A stretch of 24,164 nucleotides of DNA from Candidatus Parcubacteria bacterium (GCA_014379165.1 JACMMG010000037.1:1-24164); one strand, 5' to 3'; shown: positions 7,319 through 13,975, numbered from the stretch's first letter. Made by a program: numbers and translations. Notes: generated from the letters alone by a model not told the origin.

Positions 7319-7977
7319 GGCAGAACGACGGCAAGATGTTCAAGAAGCATTTTAAACGAAGGCGAGCGATCGTTACTATAACTTCGGACTTTTGCAATAT
7401 CTGCAAGCGCACTTCTTACCTCCTCATTTTTAGAAACATTCTTATATAATTCGCTTTCAAGTCCACTCAGAAGATCCCGCACTCGCTCACGAACTCCTTC
7501 GTCATCTTTCAGGAGTTTCGTTATTTCCGCGCTGCGTGACGTATAGGGAAGCGCGAGGAACCGTTTGCCGAAATTCTCAGCAAGGTTCGACCTTGCTGAT
7601 TCCAGCAAGGTCGAACCTTGCTGATTTGACTGAGGATACGGCAAGAAGCGCGAACGCAGTGTTGGGAGCACACTTCCCTGCGGCACAAGCAAAATAAAAA
7701 TACTTCCTGCTTGTGGTTCTTCAAACAATTTTAAAAGCGCTTGCTGAGACTCCACTGTCATTGAACCTGTAGCGATAATAAATAGCGCGCGACCACTAGT
7801 GCTTTTAAGCGATGCCATTTCTTTCAGTTCTCGCGCTTCATCAATCCCGAATTTCTCGAACTCTAAAACCTGCACATTCGGGTCGTGCAAATCTGCAAAT
7901 TGAAATCGCGTGCGCGCATCCTTGGCCAGCCCGGCCAAGGCAGCAAGTGGTCCTTCATATATGTATGCATGATGCAT
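7309..7977 (-). CDS. holB: DNA polymerase III delta-prime-like clamp-loader protein
   Basis: Encodes 222 aa, against over 300 for typical delta-prime. The AAA+ elements visible are the Walker-B-like region QVLEFEKFGIDEARELKEMA, then GRALFIIATGSMTVESQQALLKLFEEP (sensor region plus the LLKxxEEP motif conserved in delta-prime) and a SRF motif with the arginine finger (LRSRF). No Walker A P-loop is present, as expected for the non-ATP-hydrolysing delta-prime. The C-terminal domain is short. Sixteen codons right after LRSRFLPYPQSN derive from a palindromic repeat (see 7577-7624). It starts 3 nt after mreB2, so it is in the murA-mreB2-holB-nth operon. Confidence 0.82.
   Translation of the reverse strand: MHHAYIYEGPLAALAGLAKDARTRFQFADLHDPNVQVLEFEKFGIDEARELKEMASLKSTSGRALFIIATGSMTVESQQALLKLFEEPQAGSIFILLVPQGSVLPTLRSRFLPYPQSNQQGSTLLESARSNLAENFGKRFLALPYTSRSAEITKLLKDDEGVRERVRDLLSGLESELYKNVSKNEEVRSALADIAKVRSYSNDRSPSFKMLLEHLAVVLPKL
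7577..7624. repeat. Double palindromic element inside the holB coding region
   Basis: AGCAAGGTTCGACCTTGCT (7579-7597) and its exact reverse complement (7604-7622) flank the 6-nt spacer GATTCC. Each arm is itself a hairpin (stem AGCAAGGT/ACCTTGCT, 3-nt loop), extended by TC/GA on the left copy. The element stays in frame in holB and encodes QQGSTLLESARSNLAE. Confidence 0.9.
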
Positions 7978-7980
7978 AGG

Positions 7981-8994
7981 TTATCTTTTGGCAATAACGG
8001 CTTTTTTGTAGGTTTCTAGGTGCTCAAGCGCAATACCGGTACCAAGCGCTACACAAAAGAGTGCATTTTCTGCAACTACCGCCTTTACACCAGTGCGTCG
8101 CAAGACGAGCTCAGGAAAATGTCGCAGCATGCTCGTGCCTCCTGTCATAATAATGCCTTGATCAATAATGTCGGAGGCTAACTCTGGCGGTGTTTCCTGC
8201 AAGACATCACGTATGGCTTTTATAATTTCACGAAGCTCTTTTCCCATAGCCTTAACCAGTTCGTTGGTTTTAACTTCAAAAGAGCGTGGAAGGCCGGTAA
8301 TAAAATCTCGTCCCCGTACCACAGTCGTGAGCTCATCTTCAAGCGGCACTGCTGCACCGATCGCAATTTTAATGCGCTCGGCAGATTTTTCCCCGATACC
8401 CAAATTAAAATTCTTTTTTACATAATCGGTTATCGCGTGATCAAGACGATCGCCTGCACATTTAACAGATATGGAAGCGACGATACCGCCAAGCGATATC
8501 ACCGCCACGTCAGTTGTTCCGCCGCCGATATCGACAACCATATGGCCTTTGGATTCTTGTATCGGAATACCTGCACCGATTGCGGCAAGAATTGGCTCTT
8601 TAACGACATACGCCGCCTTTGCCCCGGCGCGTATGGCAGCTTCCACAACTGCCCGGCGTTCGGTTGAAGTAACGCCCGCTGGTACTGAGATCATTACTTC
8701 GGGCTTGAAAAATTGGTATCGCTTCATTGCCTTGCCAATGAAATAGCGCAGCATTGCCTGCGTTACCCGATAGTCAGCAATGACCCCGTCTTTCAGCGGC
8801 CGGTAGGCAATTATTTCGTCAGGTGTTCTGCCGATCATCTGCTTTGCCTCGGCTCCGACGGCCAAAATACGATTGTCTCCTTGGGAAATTGCGACAACGG
8901 AAGGCTCATTAAGCACAACCCCTTTGCCAGGCACAAATACAAGCGTATTGGCCGTGCCTAAATCAATCCCGAGCTTCGGAGTAAAAAACGCCAT
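7981..8994 (-). CDS. mreB: MreB paralogue (second copy)
   Basis: Encodes 337 aa. All MreB/actin-fold nucleotide motifs are present: LGIDLGTANTLVF (8-20), VVDIGGGTTDVAV, and GIIMTGGTSMLRHF. It is clearly diverged from the copy at 865-1920 and lacks that copy's longer N-terminal extension, but begins with a short hydrophobic MAFFTPK. It lies directly after murA and before holB and has its own promoter, so it may be expressed separately from the mreBCD set. Paralogous MreB filaments with separate roles are known in other bacteria (for example Mbl and MreBH in Bacillus); the role here is inferred only. Confidence 0.93.
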   Translation of the reverse strand: MAFFTPKLGIDLGTANTLVFVPGKGVVLNEPSVVAISQGDNRILAVGAEAKQMIGRTPDEIIAYRPLKDGVIADYRVTQAMLRYFIGKAMKRYQFFKPEVMISVPAGVTSTERRAVVEAAIRAGAKAAYVVKEPILAAIGAGIPIQESKGHMVVDIGGGTTDVAVISLGGIVASISVKCAGDRLDHAITDYVKKNFNLGIGEKSAERIKIAIGAAVPLEDELTTVVRGRDFITGLPRSFEVKTNELVKAMGKELREIIKAIRDVLQETPPELASDIIDQGIIMTGGTSMLRHFPELVLRRTGVKAVVAENALFCVALGTGIALEHLETYKKAVIAKR

Positions 8995-9005
8995 GGAGAC
9001 TGCAT

Positions 9006-9033
9006 TTTATACCCGAGGATAGCGAGAGGTCAA
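9006..9033 (-). promoter_or_regulatory. Promoter of the second mreB
   Basis: Reading the minus strand, TTGACC (9033-9028) and TATAAA (9011-9006) are 16 nt apart. The -10 ends 11 nt before the mreB2 ATG, so the leader would be only about 4 nt, with no Shine-Dalgarno sequence. Confidence 0.6.
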
Positions 9034-9047
9034 AAGCTAGCTTTTGA
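9030..9047. promoter_or_regulatory. 18-bp perfect palindrome overlapping the mreB2 -35 box
   Basis: TCAAAAGCTAGCTTTTGA is a perfect palindrome whose left end overlaps the -35 hexamer. It is not followed by a T-tract on the minus strand, so it is a better operator candidate than a murA terminator. Confidence 0.5.
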
Positions 9048-9079
9048 AATCCGAGCGGCGCAGGGTATATAGGGGACCT

Positions 9080-10321
9080 CTATACTTGCTCGCGCCGTAT
9101 GGAAAGCCCGAGGGCAAAAAGCCTCTCTTCAATACGCTCGTAGCCACGGTCAATAACATATGGATTATTAATCGTTGAGGTGCCTTCTGCTACCGTTGCA
9201 GCAAGTATATAAGCCAAGCCGGCACGCAAATCAGGGCCTTCGAGCTCTTTACGACTGAGATTTTTCGGACCGCGCACCAAAATTTTATGCGGGTTCATGA
9301 CAGTAATATCGGCACCCATGCGAATAAGGTCATCGGCGTAGCGAAAGCGACCGTCAAAGATAGTTTCAAGCAAGGTTCCTTCCCCTGTTGCTTGGGACAT
9401 AAATACTGCCATCGGTGCTTGAAGGTCTGTGGGGAATCCCGGGTATTCGTGGGTCCGGACTGAAATAAGTTTGTATGCGCTATTTTCTTTATTGCCGCCA
9501 AAGACAGTCACATAATCTTTTCCAATTTCAAAATCAACATCGGCACGTCGCAAGACTGCCAAGAGGGCGCCCATATGCTTAGGTTCGCAATGGGAAATTT
9601 TTACTTCCTTGCCGGCAAGTGCTGCAAGAATAATAAAACTTCCCGCTTCAATACGATCAGGCGGCGTTACATATTTCCGGCCTGCCGCATGCAAGAGACC
9701 ACCCCCTGTAATCGTAATTGTGGGTGTGCCTGCACCCGTAATATTCGCGCCACAGGCATTGAGATATTCTGCGAGCACTGGAATCTCAGGCTCCATTGCA
9801 GCGTTTTGGAGTACTGTTTCCCCTTCTGCAAGTACAGCCGCGAGCATCAGCGTTTCGGTTGCAGTAACTGAGATGAACGGAAAAAATATTCGCGCCCCTT
9901 TGAGTTTCTTATTTTTTGCACGGAAGTGAAAAAGGTCGTCCTTTTCCTCTACCTCAGCACCAAGTGCTTTAAACCCCTGCAAAAAAAGATCTATCGGGCG
10001 TTCCCCTAAGACACAGCCGCCCGGGTACGGGAATGTGACTTCCCCATCACGCGCCAAAACTGGCCCCGTTAGAACGATCGAAGCCCGCAGGCGCTCGGCA
10101 ATATCTTTGCGCAATACCGGCCCGTCTTTAAGTCCTGCAATAAGCTCTTGCATGCGCCGCACATCTTCGATGTCTGGCAGGTTCCCCATTGGCATTTCAT
10201 CTTCAAATAACACGGAGGCTGGCAGCGCTTTAAGCGCCGCATTTTTAGCACCTTTTATTTCGACCTCGCCTTGGAGCGTTTTTTTCCCGGCGAGACCTTC
10301 GATAACAAAACGTTCAGACAT
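9080..10321 (-). CDS. murA: UDP-N-acetylglucosamine 1-carboxyvinyltransferase
   Basis: Encodes 413 aa, the usual MurA length. It catalyses the first committed step of peptidoglycan synthesis, transfer of enolpyruvate from PEP to UDP-GlcNAc. The substrate-binding K26-N27 pair sits in KGAKNAALK, and the PEP-binding catalytic cysteine is C103 in PGGCVLGERP (Cys, not the Asp variant that gives fosfomycin tolerance). Asp of TDLQAP and Arg of DLRAGLA match the other active-site residues. The ATG follows the 57-aa gene by 2 nt and has no Shine-Dalgarno sequence of its own, so translation may be coupled. A cell-shape gene (mreB2) follows. Confidence 0.97.
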   Translation of the reverse strand: MSERFVIEGLAGKKTLQGEVEIKGAKNAALKALPASVLFEDEMPMGNLPDIEDVRRMQELIAGLKDGPVLRKDIAERLRASIVLTGPVLARDGEVTFPYPGGCVLGERPIDLFLQGFKALGAEVEEKDDLFHFRAKNKKLKGARIFFPFISVTATETLMLAAVLAEGETVLQNAAMEPEIPVLAEYLNACGANITGAGTPTITITGGGLLHAAGRKYVTPPDRIEAGSFIILAALAGKEVKISHCEPKHMGALLAVLRRADVDFEIGKDYVTVFGGNKENSAYKLISVRTHEYPGFPTDLQAPMAVFMSQATGEGTLLETIFDGRFRYADDLIRMGADITVMNPHKILVRGPKNLSRKELEGPDLRAGLAYILAATVAEGTSTINNPYVIDRGYERIEERLFALGLSIRREQV

Positions 10322-10323
10322 AT

Positions 10324-10497
10324 TTATTTGGGAGAACGAGACAATTCAGAAGCGCGCTCCGGGCCGCTCGGCCAAGTCTTACCCTTCTGAATTGCCTCGT
10401 TCTGTGTGTGCTTTTTAGGATTAACTTCCCACCCCAGTACCAGATGCTTTGCATCACTATGGGGCGAGACTTGCCGTGTTTGGAATGTAGTAATCAT
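10324..10497 (-). CDS. Hidden 57-aa protein with a WEVNPKKH motif, upstream of murA
   Basis: A 57-aa frame (MITTFQTRQVSPHSDAKHLV at the start) opens at an ATG overlapping the TGA of the 94-aa gene (ATGA) and ends 2 nt before murA, exactly filling the gap. Its residues 23-31 read GWEVNPKKH, and the tail of the 94-aa neighbour reads WWEVNPKKH. Across the eight shared codons the nucleotide differences are all synonymous (GTT/GTG, CCT/CCC, AAA/AAG, AAG/AAA), which argues that both are coding and related. The C-terminal half lies over a large inverted repeat. Function unknown; a decayed paralogue is the alternative. Confidence 0.5.
   Translation of the reverse strand: MITTFQTRQVSPHSDAKHLVLGWEVNPKKHTQNEAIQKGKTWPSGPERASELSRSPK
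10333..10403. repeat. 20-bp inverted repeat just upstream of murA
   Basis: AGAACGAGACAATTCAGAAG (10333-10352) is the inverted copy, with one mismatch, of 10384-10403, across a 31-nt loop that holds a small GGCC/GGCC stem. It lies within the 57-aa frame and its near end is 11 nt from the murA start codon, so in RNA it would form a long hairpin that could influence murA translation. Confidence 0.8.
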
Positions 10498-10778
10498 TTT
10501 TCTTTTTTTGCACTATCGTGTTTCTTGGGATTCACTTCCCACCAGAATTTTTTAGAAAAATCGGATGCCTGGTCGCATACGCTCTTAAGATAGTAGAGAT
10601 CTTTGGTTGGTATTGCTTGAAGCGTCTTGCCCATCCGGGGTAATGTCAACGCCGGATAGCCGTCGCGCACGCGCGAGCGATTTAATTTTTCAAGAAAATA
10701 CTGCATCAATTCTCCTCGCTCCGTGGCACGCTCTTTTTTGCTTACCGTTGCTGTAATATGGGCTTTAATGTGCTCCAT
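10494..10778 (-). CDS. Small basic protein, unknown function (94 aa)
   Basis: Not recognised. The frame is open further upstream, but the ATG at 10776-10778 (MEHIKAHITATVSKKERA) is preferred: TACAAT (10790-10785) ends exactly 6 nt before it, and there is no Shine-Dalgarno sequence. The protein is rich in Lys/Arg, with helix-like stretches (RGELMQYFLEKLN, DLYYLKSVCDQASDFSKKF) and a highly charged tail containing WWEVNPKKH. It heads the operon that continues with the 57-aa gene and murA, and is divergent from the structured RNA at 10833. Possibly nucleic-acid binding from its charge; this is inference only. Confidence 0.65.
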   Translation of the reverse strand: MEHIKAHITATVSKKERATERGELMQYFLEKLNRSRVRDGYPALTLPRMGKTLQAIPTKDLYYLKSVCDQASDFSKKFWWEVNPKKHDSAKKEK

Positions 10779-10784
10779 ATATAT

Positions 10785-10790
10785 ATTGTA
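10785..10790 (-). promoter_or_regulatory. -10 element of a leaderless-type promoter
   Basis: TACAAT on the minus strand ends 6 nt before the ATG of the 94-aa gene, so transcription would start at or next to the start codon. The -35 (TTTCTC at 17 nt) is weak. It overlaps the divergent RNA promoter. Confidence 0.45.
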
Positions 10791-10796
10791 CAGAAA

Positions 10797-10825
10797 TTGA
10801 CGCAAAAGAGAAAATACGATATATT
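10797..10825 (+). promoter_or_regulatory. Promoter of the structured RNA
   Basis: TTGACG (10797-10802), 17-nt spacer, TATATT (10820-10825). Transcription would begin near 10833. This is among the best consensus promoters in the window. Confidence 0.75.
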
Positions 10826-10832
10826 TTGGTCT

Positions 10833-11153
10833 GACTTTTGTTGTTTCCCACACCCGACGGTGTTGCCAAGGGAGACGCCGCTGCATCTTCCAATGGCCCC
10901 CTCGGGTCGGCCGACCGGCTGCGATACGTGACGTATGGGCCTCCGTTCGTCATCTTGCGCTGGTCGGCCACTACCCTGTCCCTCGCATTGCCGACTAGCC
11001 GGTCGTTGATGCGAGACGACACTCGGAAGCCCCGTCATTACCCCCTCATGACGGTCCGAGCAAATAAGGGCCGGCGGCACATTCTTCCTTTCCCGTTGCC
11101 GCCGGTTCCTCCCCCTCTATTGCCGCCTCTGCTTCAGAGCGGCATTTTTCATT
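10833..11153 (+). ncRNA. Structured non-coding RNA of about 320 nt, family not recognised
   Basis: The interval has a promoter, no convincing coding frame and five stems plus a terminator. Stem 1: ACACC/GGTGT (10850-10863). Stem 2: an 11-bp helix GGCCGACCGGC (10909-10919) with GCTGGTCGGCC (10959-10969), one G-U. Stem 3: CTCGCAT (10982-10988) with ATGCGAG (11009-11015), inner CGAC/GTCG. Stem 4: CTCGGA and CCGTCAT (11022-11038) with ATGACGG and TCCGAG (11048-11060). Stem 5: CCGGCGGCA (11071-11079) with TGCCGCCGG (11097-11105). The heptamer CCCCCTC occurs three times outside the named stems. I see none of the conserved motifs of RNase P RNA, tmRNA or SRP RNA. Confidence 0.72.
11122..11149 (+). 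terminator. Rho-independent terminator of the structured RNA
   Basis: GCCGC-C-TCTG pairs with CAGAGCGGC across a CTT loop (one bulged C), followed by ATTTTT and more T-rich sequence. The T-tract is only on the plus strand, which fixes the direction of the RNA. Confidence 0.85.
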
Positions 11154-11168
11154 TCTCTTAAAACACCC

Positions 11169-11174
11169 TATATT
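11169..11174 (+). promoter_or_regulatory. -10 element of a leaderless-type promoter for def
   Basis: TATATT ends 6 nt before the GTG start of def. A weak -35, TTTTCA, lies 17 nt upstream within the terminator tail of the structured RNA. Confidence 0.45.
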
Positions 11175-11180
11175 GAGTAC

Positions 11181-11732
11181 GTGAAGAAAAACATCGTCCA
11201 AGACGGCGATCCGGTGCTGCGGGCAGTTGCAAAACCGGTTGCGAAAAAAGATATCGGCACGCGCAAGCTGGCGAGTGTAATTTCCCATATGAAAGACCTG
11301 CTTAAAAAAGAACAGCACGGGGTTGCTATCGCGGCACCACAAATCGGTGAGTCGCTTCGAATGTTTCTTATTTCGAGCCGCGCATTTGATTGGGACGCTG
11401 ATGCAGGCGAAAAAGCTCCTTCAGACATGGTACTCATTAACCCCGAACTTGTGCGAGTGTCGCGTAAAAAGCGTGAGATGGCCGAAGGATGTCTTTCAGT
11501 GCGCGAAGTATATGGTACAGTCTTGCGCCATGAACGCGCATCGATCAAAGCGCAGGATGAAAAAGGTAAACCTTTTATTTACCATGGTTCCGAACTTATT
11601 GCGCATATCTTCCAGCATGAGATGGACCATCTAGACGGTATCCTTTATACCGACAAAGCGATCAAGCTTGAAGATTGGAAAGAGAAAGACAATTTGCGTG
11701 CGGCATATTCTCCCGGCAAGAAATTGAAATAA
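11181..11732 (+). CDS. def: Peptide deformylase
   Basis: Encodes 183 aa and starts at GTG. A metalloenzyme that removes the N-formyl group from nascent proteins. All three motifs are present: GVAIAAPQIG (47-56), EGCLS with metal ligand C104, and QHEMDH with ligands H146 and H150 and catalytic E147. There is no Shine-Dalgarno sequence; a -10-like TATATT is placed 6 nt before the start codon. It is followed after 6 nt by fmt, the enzyme that adds the formyl group, a standard operon pair. Confidence 0.96.
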   Translation: MKKNIVQDGDPVLRAVAKPVAKKDIGTRKLASVISHMKDLLKKEQHGVAIAAPQIGESLRMFLISSRAFDWDADAGEKAPSDMVLINPELVRVSRKKREMAEGCLSVREVYGTVLRHERASIKAQDEKGKPFIYHGSELIAHIFQHEMDHLDGILYTDKAIKLEDWKEKDNLRAAYSPGKKLK

Positions 11733-11738
11733 TCTTAC

Positions 11739-12605
11739 ATGACATCAAATAAGAAACCGCTTTTTGCTTTTTTTGGCACGTCCCTTGTTGCGGTGCACGT
11801 GCTTGAAGCTCTTGAAATACATGGCTATCTCCCGGCCTTAGTTGTAACTGCCCCAGACAGTAAACAGGGACGCGGGTTAGTACTCGCTCCAAGTCCTGCC
11901 CGAGCGTGGGCACTTGAGCATGGTATCGATGTATTGACACCCACGAGCCTTCAAGAAGAATCATTTCGTAGCGAACTATCAAATACTGACTGGGATGTGT
12001 TTTTAGTCGCCTCATATGCCAAACTTATTCCAAAAGATATTCTCGAGATGCCGCGCCGAGGAGCATTGAATGTTCATCCTTCCCTTTTACCAAAATTTCG
12101 CGGCCCCTCCCCGATCCTTTCAGCTATTTTGGAAAATGAACGTGCAACCGGCGTATCTATCATGCAGATGGTGCCCGTCATGGACGCGGGTCCAATAGTT
12201 GCACAGGCAAAAGTCGAACTTGAAGAAGTAGCATGGCCGCCGCGCGGGAGCGTGTTTGAAGAATTGCTCGCAAAAGAAGGCGGTAGTTTGCTTGCCGAAG
12301 TTTTACAACCATGGATTGCAAAAGAGATAACTCCTGAAGTGCAAGATGAAAGTCGCGCAACCTACACAAAAAAATTTACGAGTGAAGACGCGCGCATCGA
12401 CCTTAAAGGCGATGCACATACGCAACTCTTAAAAATTCGTGCATTCGACAAAAACCCGCGCGCGTATTTCCTTACACCAGAGGGTAAACGTGTGATCATC
12501 ACCGAAGCGGAAATAAAAGATGCGGTGCTAGAACTTCTGCGCGTCATACCTGAAGGGAAAAAAGAAATGTCTTACTCGGATTTTATACGAGTAAAAAATA
12601 AATAG
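11739..12605 (+). CDS. fmt: Methionyl-tRNA formyltransferase
   Basis: Encodes 288 aa, slightly short for the family (about 310). It transfers a formyl group from 10-formyl-THF to initiator Met-tRNA. The catalytic residues N111 and H113 lie in ALNVHPSLLPKFRG and D149 in VPVMDAGPI. The C-terminal tRNA-binding domain is present but reduced (RIDLKGDAHTQLLKIRAF and onward). It is cotranscribed with def (6-nt gap). The message ends in a terminator that overlaps the stop codon and meets the convergent hibernation-factor gene. Confidence 0.96.
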   Translation: MTSNKKPLFAFFGTSLVAVHVLEALEIHGYLPALVVTAPDSKQGRGLVLAPSPARAWALEHGIDVLTPTSLQEESFRSELSNTDWDVFLVASYAKLIPKDILEMPRRGALNVHPSLLPKFRGPSPILSAILENERATGVSIMQMVPVMDAGPIVAQAKVELEEVAWPPRGSVFEELLAKEGGSLLAEVLQPWIAKEITPEVQDESRATYTKKFTSEDARIDLKGDAHTQLLKIRAFDKNPRAYFLTPEGKRVIITEAEIKDAVLELLRVIPEGKKEMSYSDFIRVKNK

Positions 12606-12636
12606 GTGCGGATTTTATCCGAACCTAGATTTTTTT
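12604..12636 (+). terminator. Rho-independent terminator after fmt
   Basis: AGGT-G-CGGAT pairs with ATCCG-A-ACCT across a TTT loop (one internal mismatch), followed by TAGATTTTTTT. It begins at the fmt stop codon and overlaps the end of the convergent gene. Confidence 0.75.
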
Positions 12637-12987
12637 GCGGAAGCCGCGCAAGTATTCTTTTACTTGCATAGCCCGATGACGAAATGCGTGTAAGCGCTTT
12701 TTTTTAGTCTGGCGCAGTTCATGAGCCAGCGCGGCAATACTTATATCGATTGCTTCATGCATCGTCTCCCCCCAGTCATTCGCGCGGTACAAATCTTTAC
12801 CCAGACTTAGCGTAAATTCGGCCCGGTACTTTTTGCTGCGTCCAAACTCTTTATATTCCAATTCGACATCCAGGTGGACGTCGGGAGCGCCGTTGGTAAA
12901 TTTATTCGCATGTGCAAGCCTCTTCTCGACATAGTCGCGAAGCTCGGGCGTTATCTCGAGTCCAGTTCCTTTAATGTTGTAGTTCAT
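12625..12987 (-). CDS. hpf: Ribosome hibernation promoting factor (short HPF/RaiA family)
   Basis: Encodes 120 aa. The N-terminal NYNIKGTGLEITPELRDYVE and the following beta-alpha-beta-beta-beta-alpha pattern match the HPF/YfiA fold; the basic helix around HELRQTKKKRLHAFRHR fits ribosome binding. Short HPFs sit in the decoding/mRNA channel of idle ribosomes. The long-form dimerisation domain is absent. The start could be the GTG at 12990 or the ATG at 12987; ATG is preferred and has GGAG just upstream. It follows the PEBP gene after 16 nt, giving a VOC-PEBP-hpf operon. Confidence 0.9.
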   Translation of the reverse strand: MNYNIKGTGLEITPELRDYVEKRLAHANKFTNGAPDVHLDVELEYKEFGRSKKYRAEFTLSLGKDLYRANDWGETMHEAIDISIAALAHELRQTKKKRLHAFRHRAMQVKEYLRGFRKKI

Positions 12988-13003
12988 CACTCCAAAGTAT
13001 CAA

Positions 13004-13597
13004 TTATTGCTTTTCGTACGTTCCAATAAGTTCGGTTTGTGCGATAATATTTCCTTCCATAGCTTCGAGCACATCTTCTTTGGACGCGCCCTGCGCAAGC
13101 GGCAGCTCAGTCGTAAGGGCATAGAGGGTAAAGATATAGCGATGACGCGAGGGCTGATATTCTTTCGGCGGACATGGGCCGCGATAGCCAAGTGTGCCGG
13201 CACCATTATTGCCTTCTATCCCTGGAGTTTCGCTTTGTGCGATCTGCGTTGTCGTTGGTGTGATGTTAAACATCACCCAATGATCAAAGATGCCGTCAGG
13301 TTTTACTTGTTTAGGTACGTCCGGGTCGTGAACGATAAGTGCAAGCGCCTGAGTGCCTGCGGGTACCTCGGAAATGGAAAGCGGAGGACTAACATTGTCC
13401 CCTTCACATGTATATACAAGCGGGATCTCTCCACCATCTACGAACACACTGCTAGTTAATTTCATAGTTGTTGTCGCAGACACATCAACAATAAAGGAGG
13501 TATCTTGAGTACTCGATGAAGAGCGGGAAAACGCGTACCACCCTCCGACAATAATAATGAGCACTCCTAGACCCGAAACGATATATGCGTTCTTCAT
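13004..13597 (-). CDS. Membrane-anchored PEBP family protein (YbhB/YbcL type)
   Basis: Encodes 197 aa. Residues 5-24 form one hydrophobic helix (signal anchor), so the domain is outside the membrane. From residue 46 the phosphatidylethanolamine-binding-protein fold is clear: YTCEGDNVSPPLSISEVP (62-79), LIVHDPDVP (88-95), FDHWVMFNI (104-112), GYRGPCPP (138-144) and HRYIFTLYAL (152-161), including the ligand-pocket Asp and His. Such proteins bind small anionic ligands; the physiological role in bacteria is unclear. It starts 3 nt after the VOC gene and precedes hpf. Confidence 0.9.
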   Translation of the reverse strand: MKNAYIVSGLGVLIIIVGGWYAFSRSSSSTQDTSFIVDVSATTTMKLTSSVFVDGGEIPLVYTCEGDNVSPPLSISEVPAGTQALALIVHDPDVPKQVKPDGIFDHWVMFNITPTTTQIAQSETPGIEGNNGAGTLGYRGPCPPKEYQPSRHRYIFTLYALTTELPLAQGASKEDVLEAMEGNIIAQTELIGTYEKQ

Positions 13598-13600
13598 TAT

Positions 13601-13975
13601 TTACTTTGCGTCGTAGTCGAACCAAACTGCCTCCACATTATTGCCATCCGCATCGTGAATAAAAGCGGCATAGTAGCCTGGCCAGTATTCTTTGCGATAG
13701 CCGGGTGCTCCATTGTCTTTGGCTCCCGCTGCAAGCCCTTCTTTATAAAAAGACTCGACTTGTTCTTTGTTTTTTGCTTCAAAGGCAACGTGTCCCGGTG
13801 TAAGCGGTGTCTTTTCGCTTATCCAAAAGCTTGTATTGTTTCCTTCTTTATAGCCTCCGGCCTTCCACTCGGGATGATCTTCAGTAAATTCGTAGCCGAG
13901 CGGCGCGAGAGCCTTGCGATAAAATTCTGTTGCCTTTGCGTAATCACTAACAGCAAGCGATGCGTGCGCGATCAT
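13601..13975 (-). CDS. VOC (glyoxalase/bleomycin-resistance fold) protein
   Basis: Encodes 124 aa. One VOC unit with the pattern HASLAVSDYAKATEFYRKAL at the start, GHVAFEAKNKEQVESFYKEG in the middle and YYAAFIHDADGNNVEAVWF at the end, the last containing the usual metal-ligand Glu. VOC proteins are dimeric metal enzymes or binding proteins; the substrate cannot be told. TATATT (13988-13983, minus strand) ends 7 nt before the ATG with no Shine-Dalgarno sequence, another leaderless-type start. It is first in the operon with the PEBP gene and hpf. Confidence 0.9.
   Translation of the reverse strand: MIAHASLAVSDYAKATEFYRKALAPLGYEFTEDHPEWKAGGYKEGNNTSFWISEKTPLTPGHVAFEAKNKEQVESFYKEGLAAGAKDNGAPGYRKEYWPGYYAAFIHDADGNNVEAVWFDYDAK

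Noticed and set aside
10833..11153. Identity as RNase P RNA, tmRNA or SRP RNA
   Set aside because: I looked for the conserved RNase P core, the tRNA-like tmRNA end and the SRP GGAAGCAGC loop on both strands and found none.
10838..11161. 107-aa plus-strand frame rich in Pro/Leu over the structured RNA
   Set aside because: The Pro-rich ending comes from C-rich loops and stems; there is no Shine-Dalgarno sequence, and the terminator hairpin lies inside the frame.
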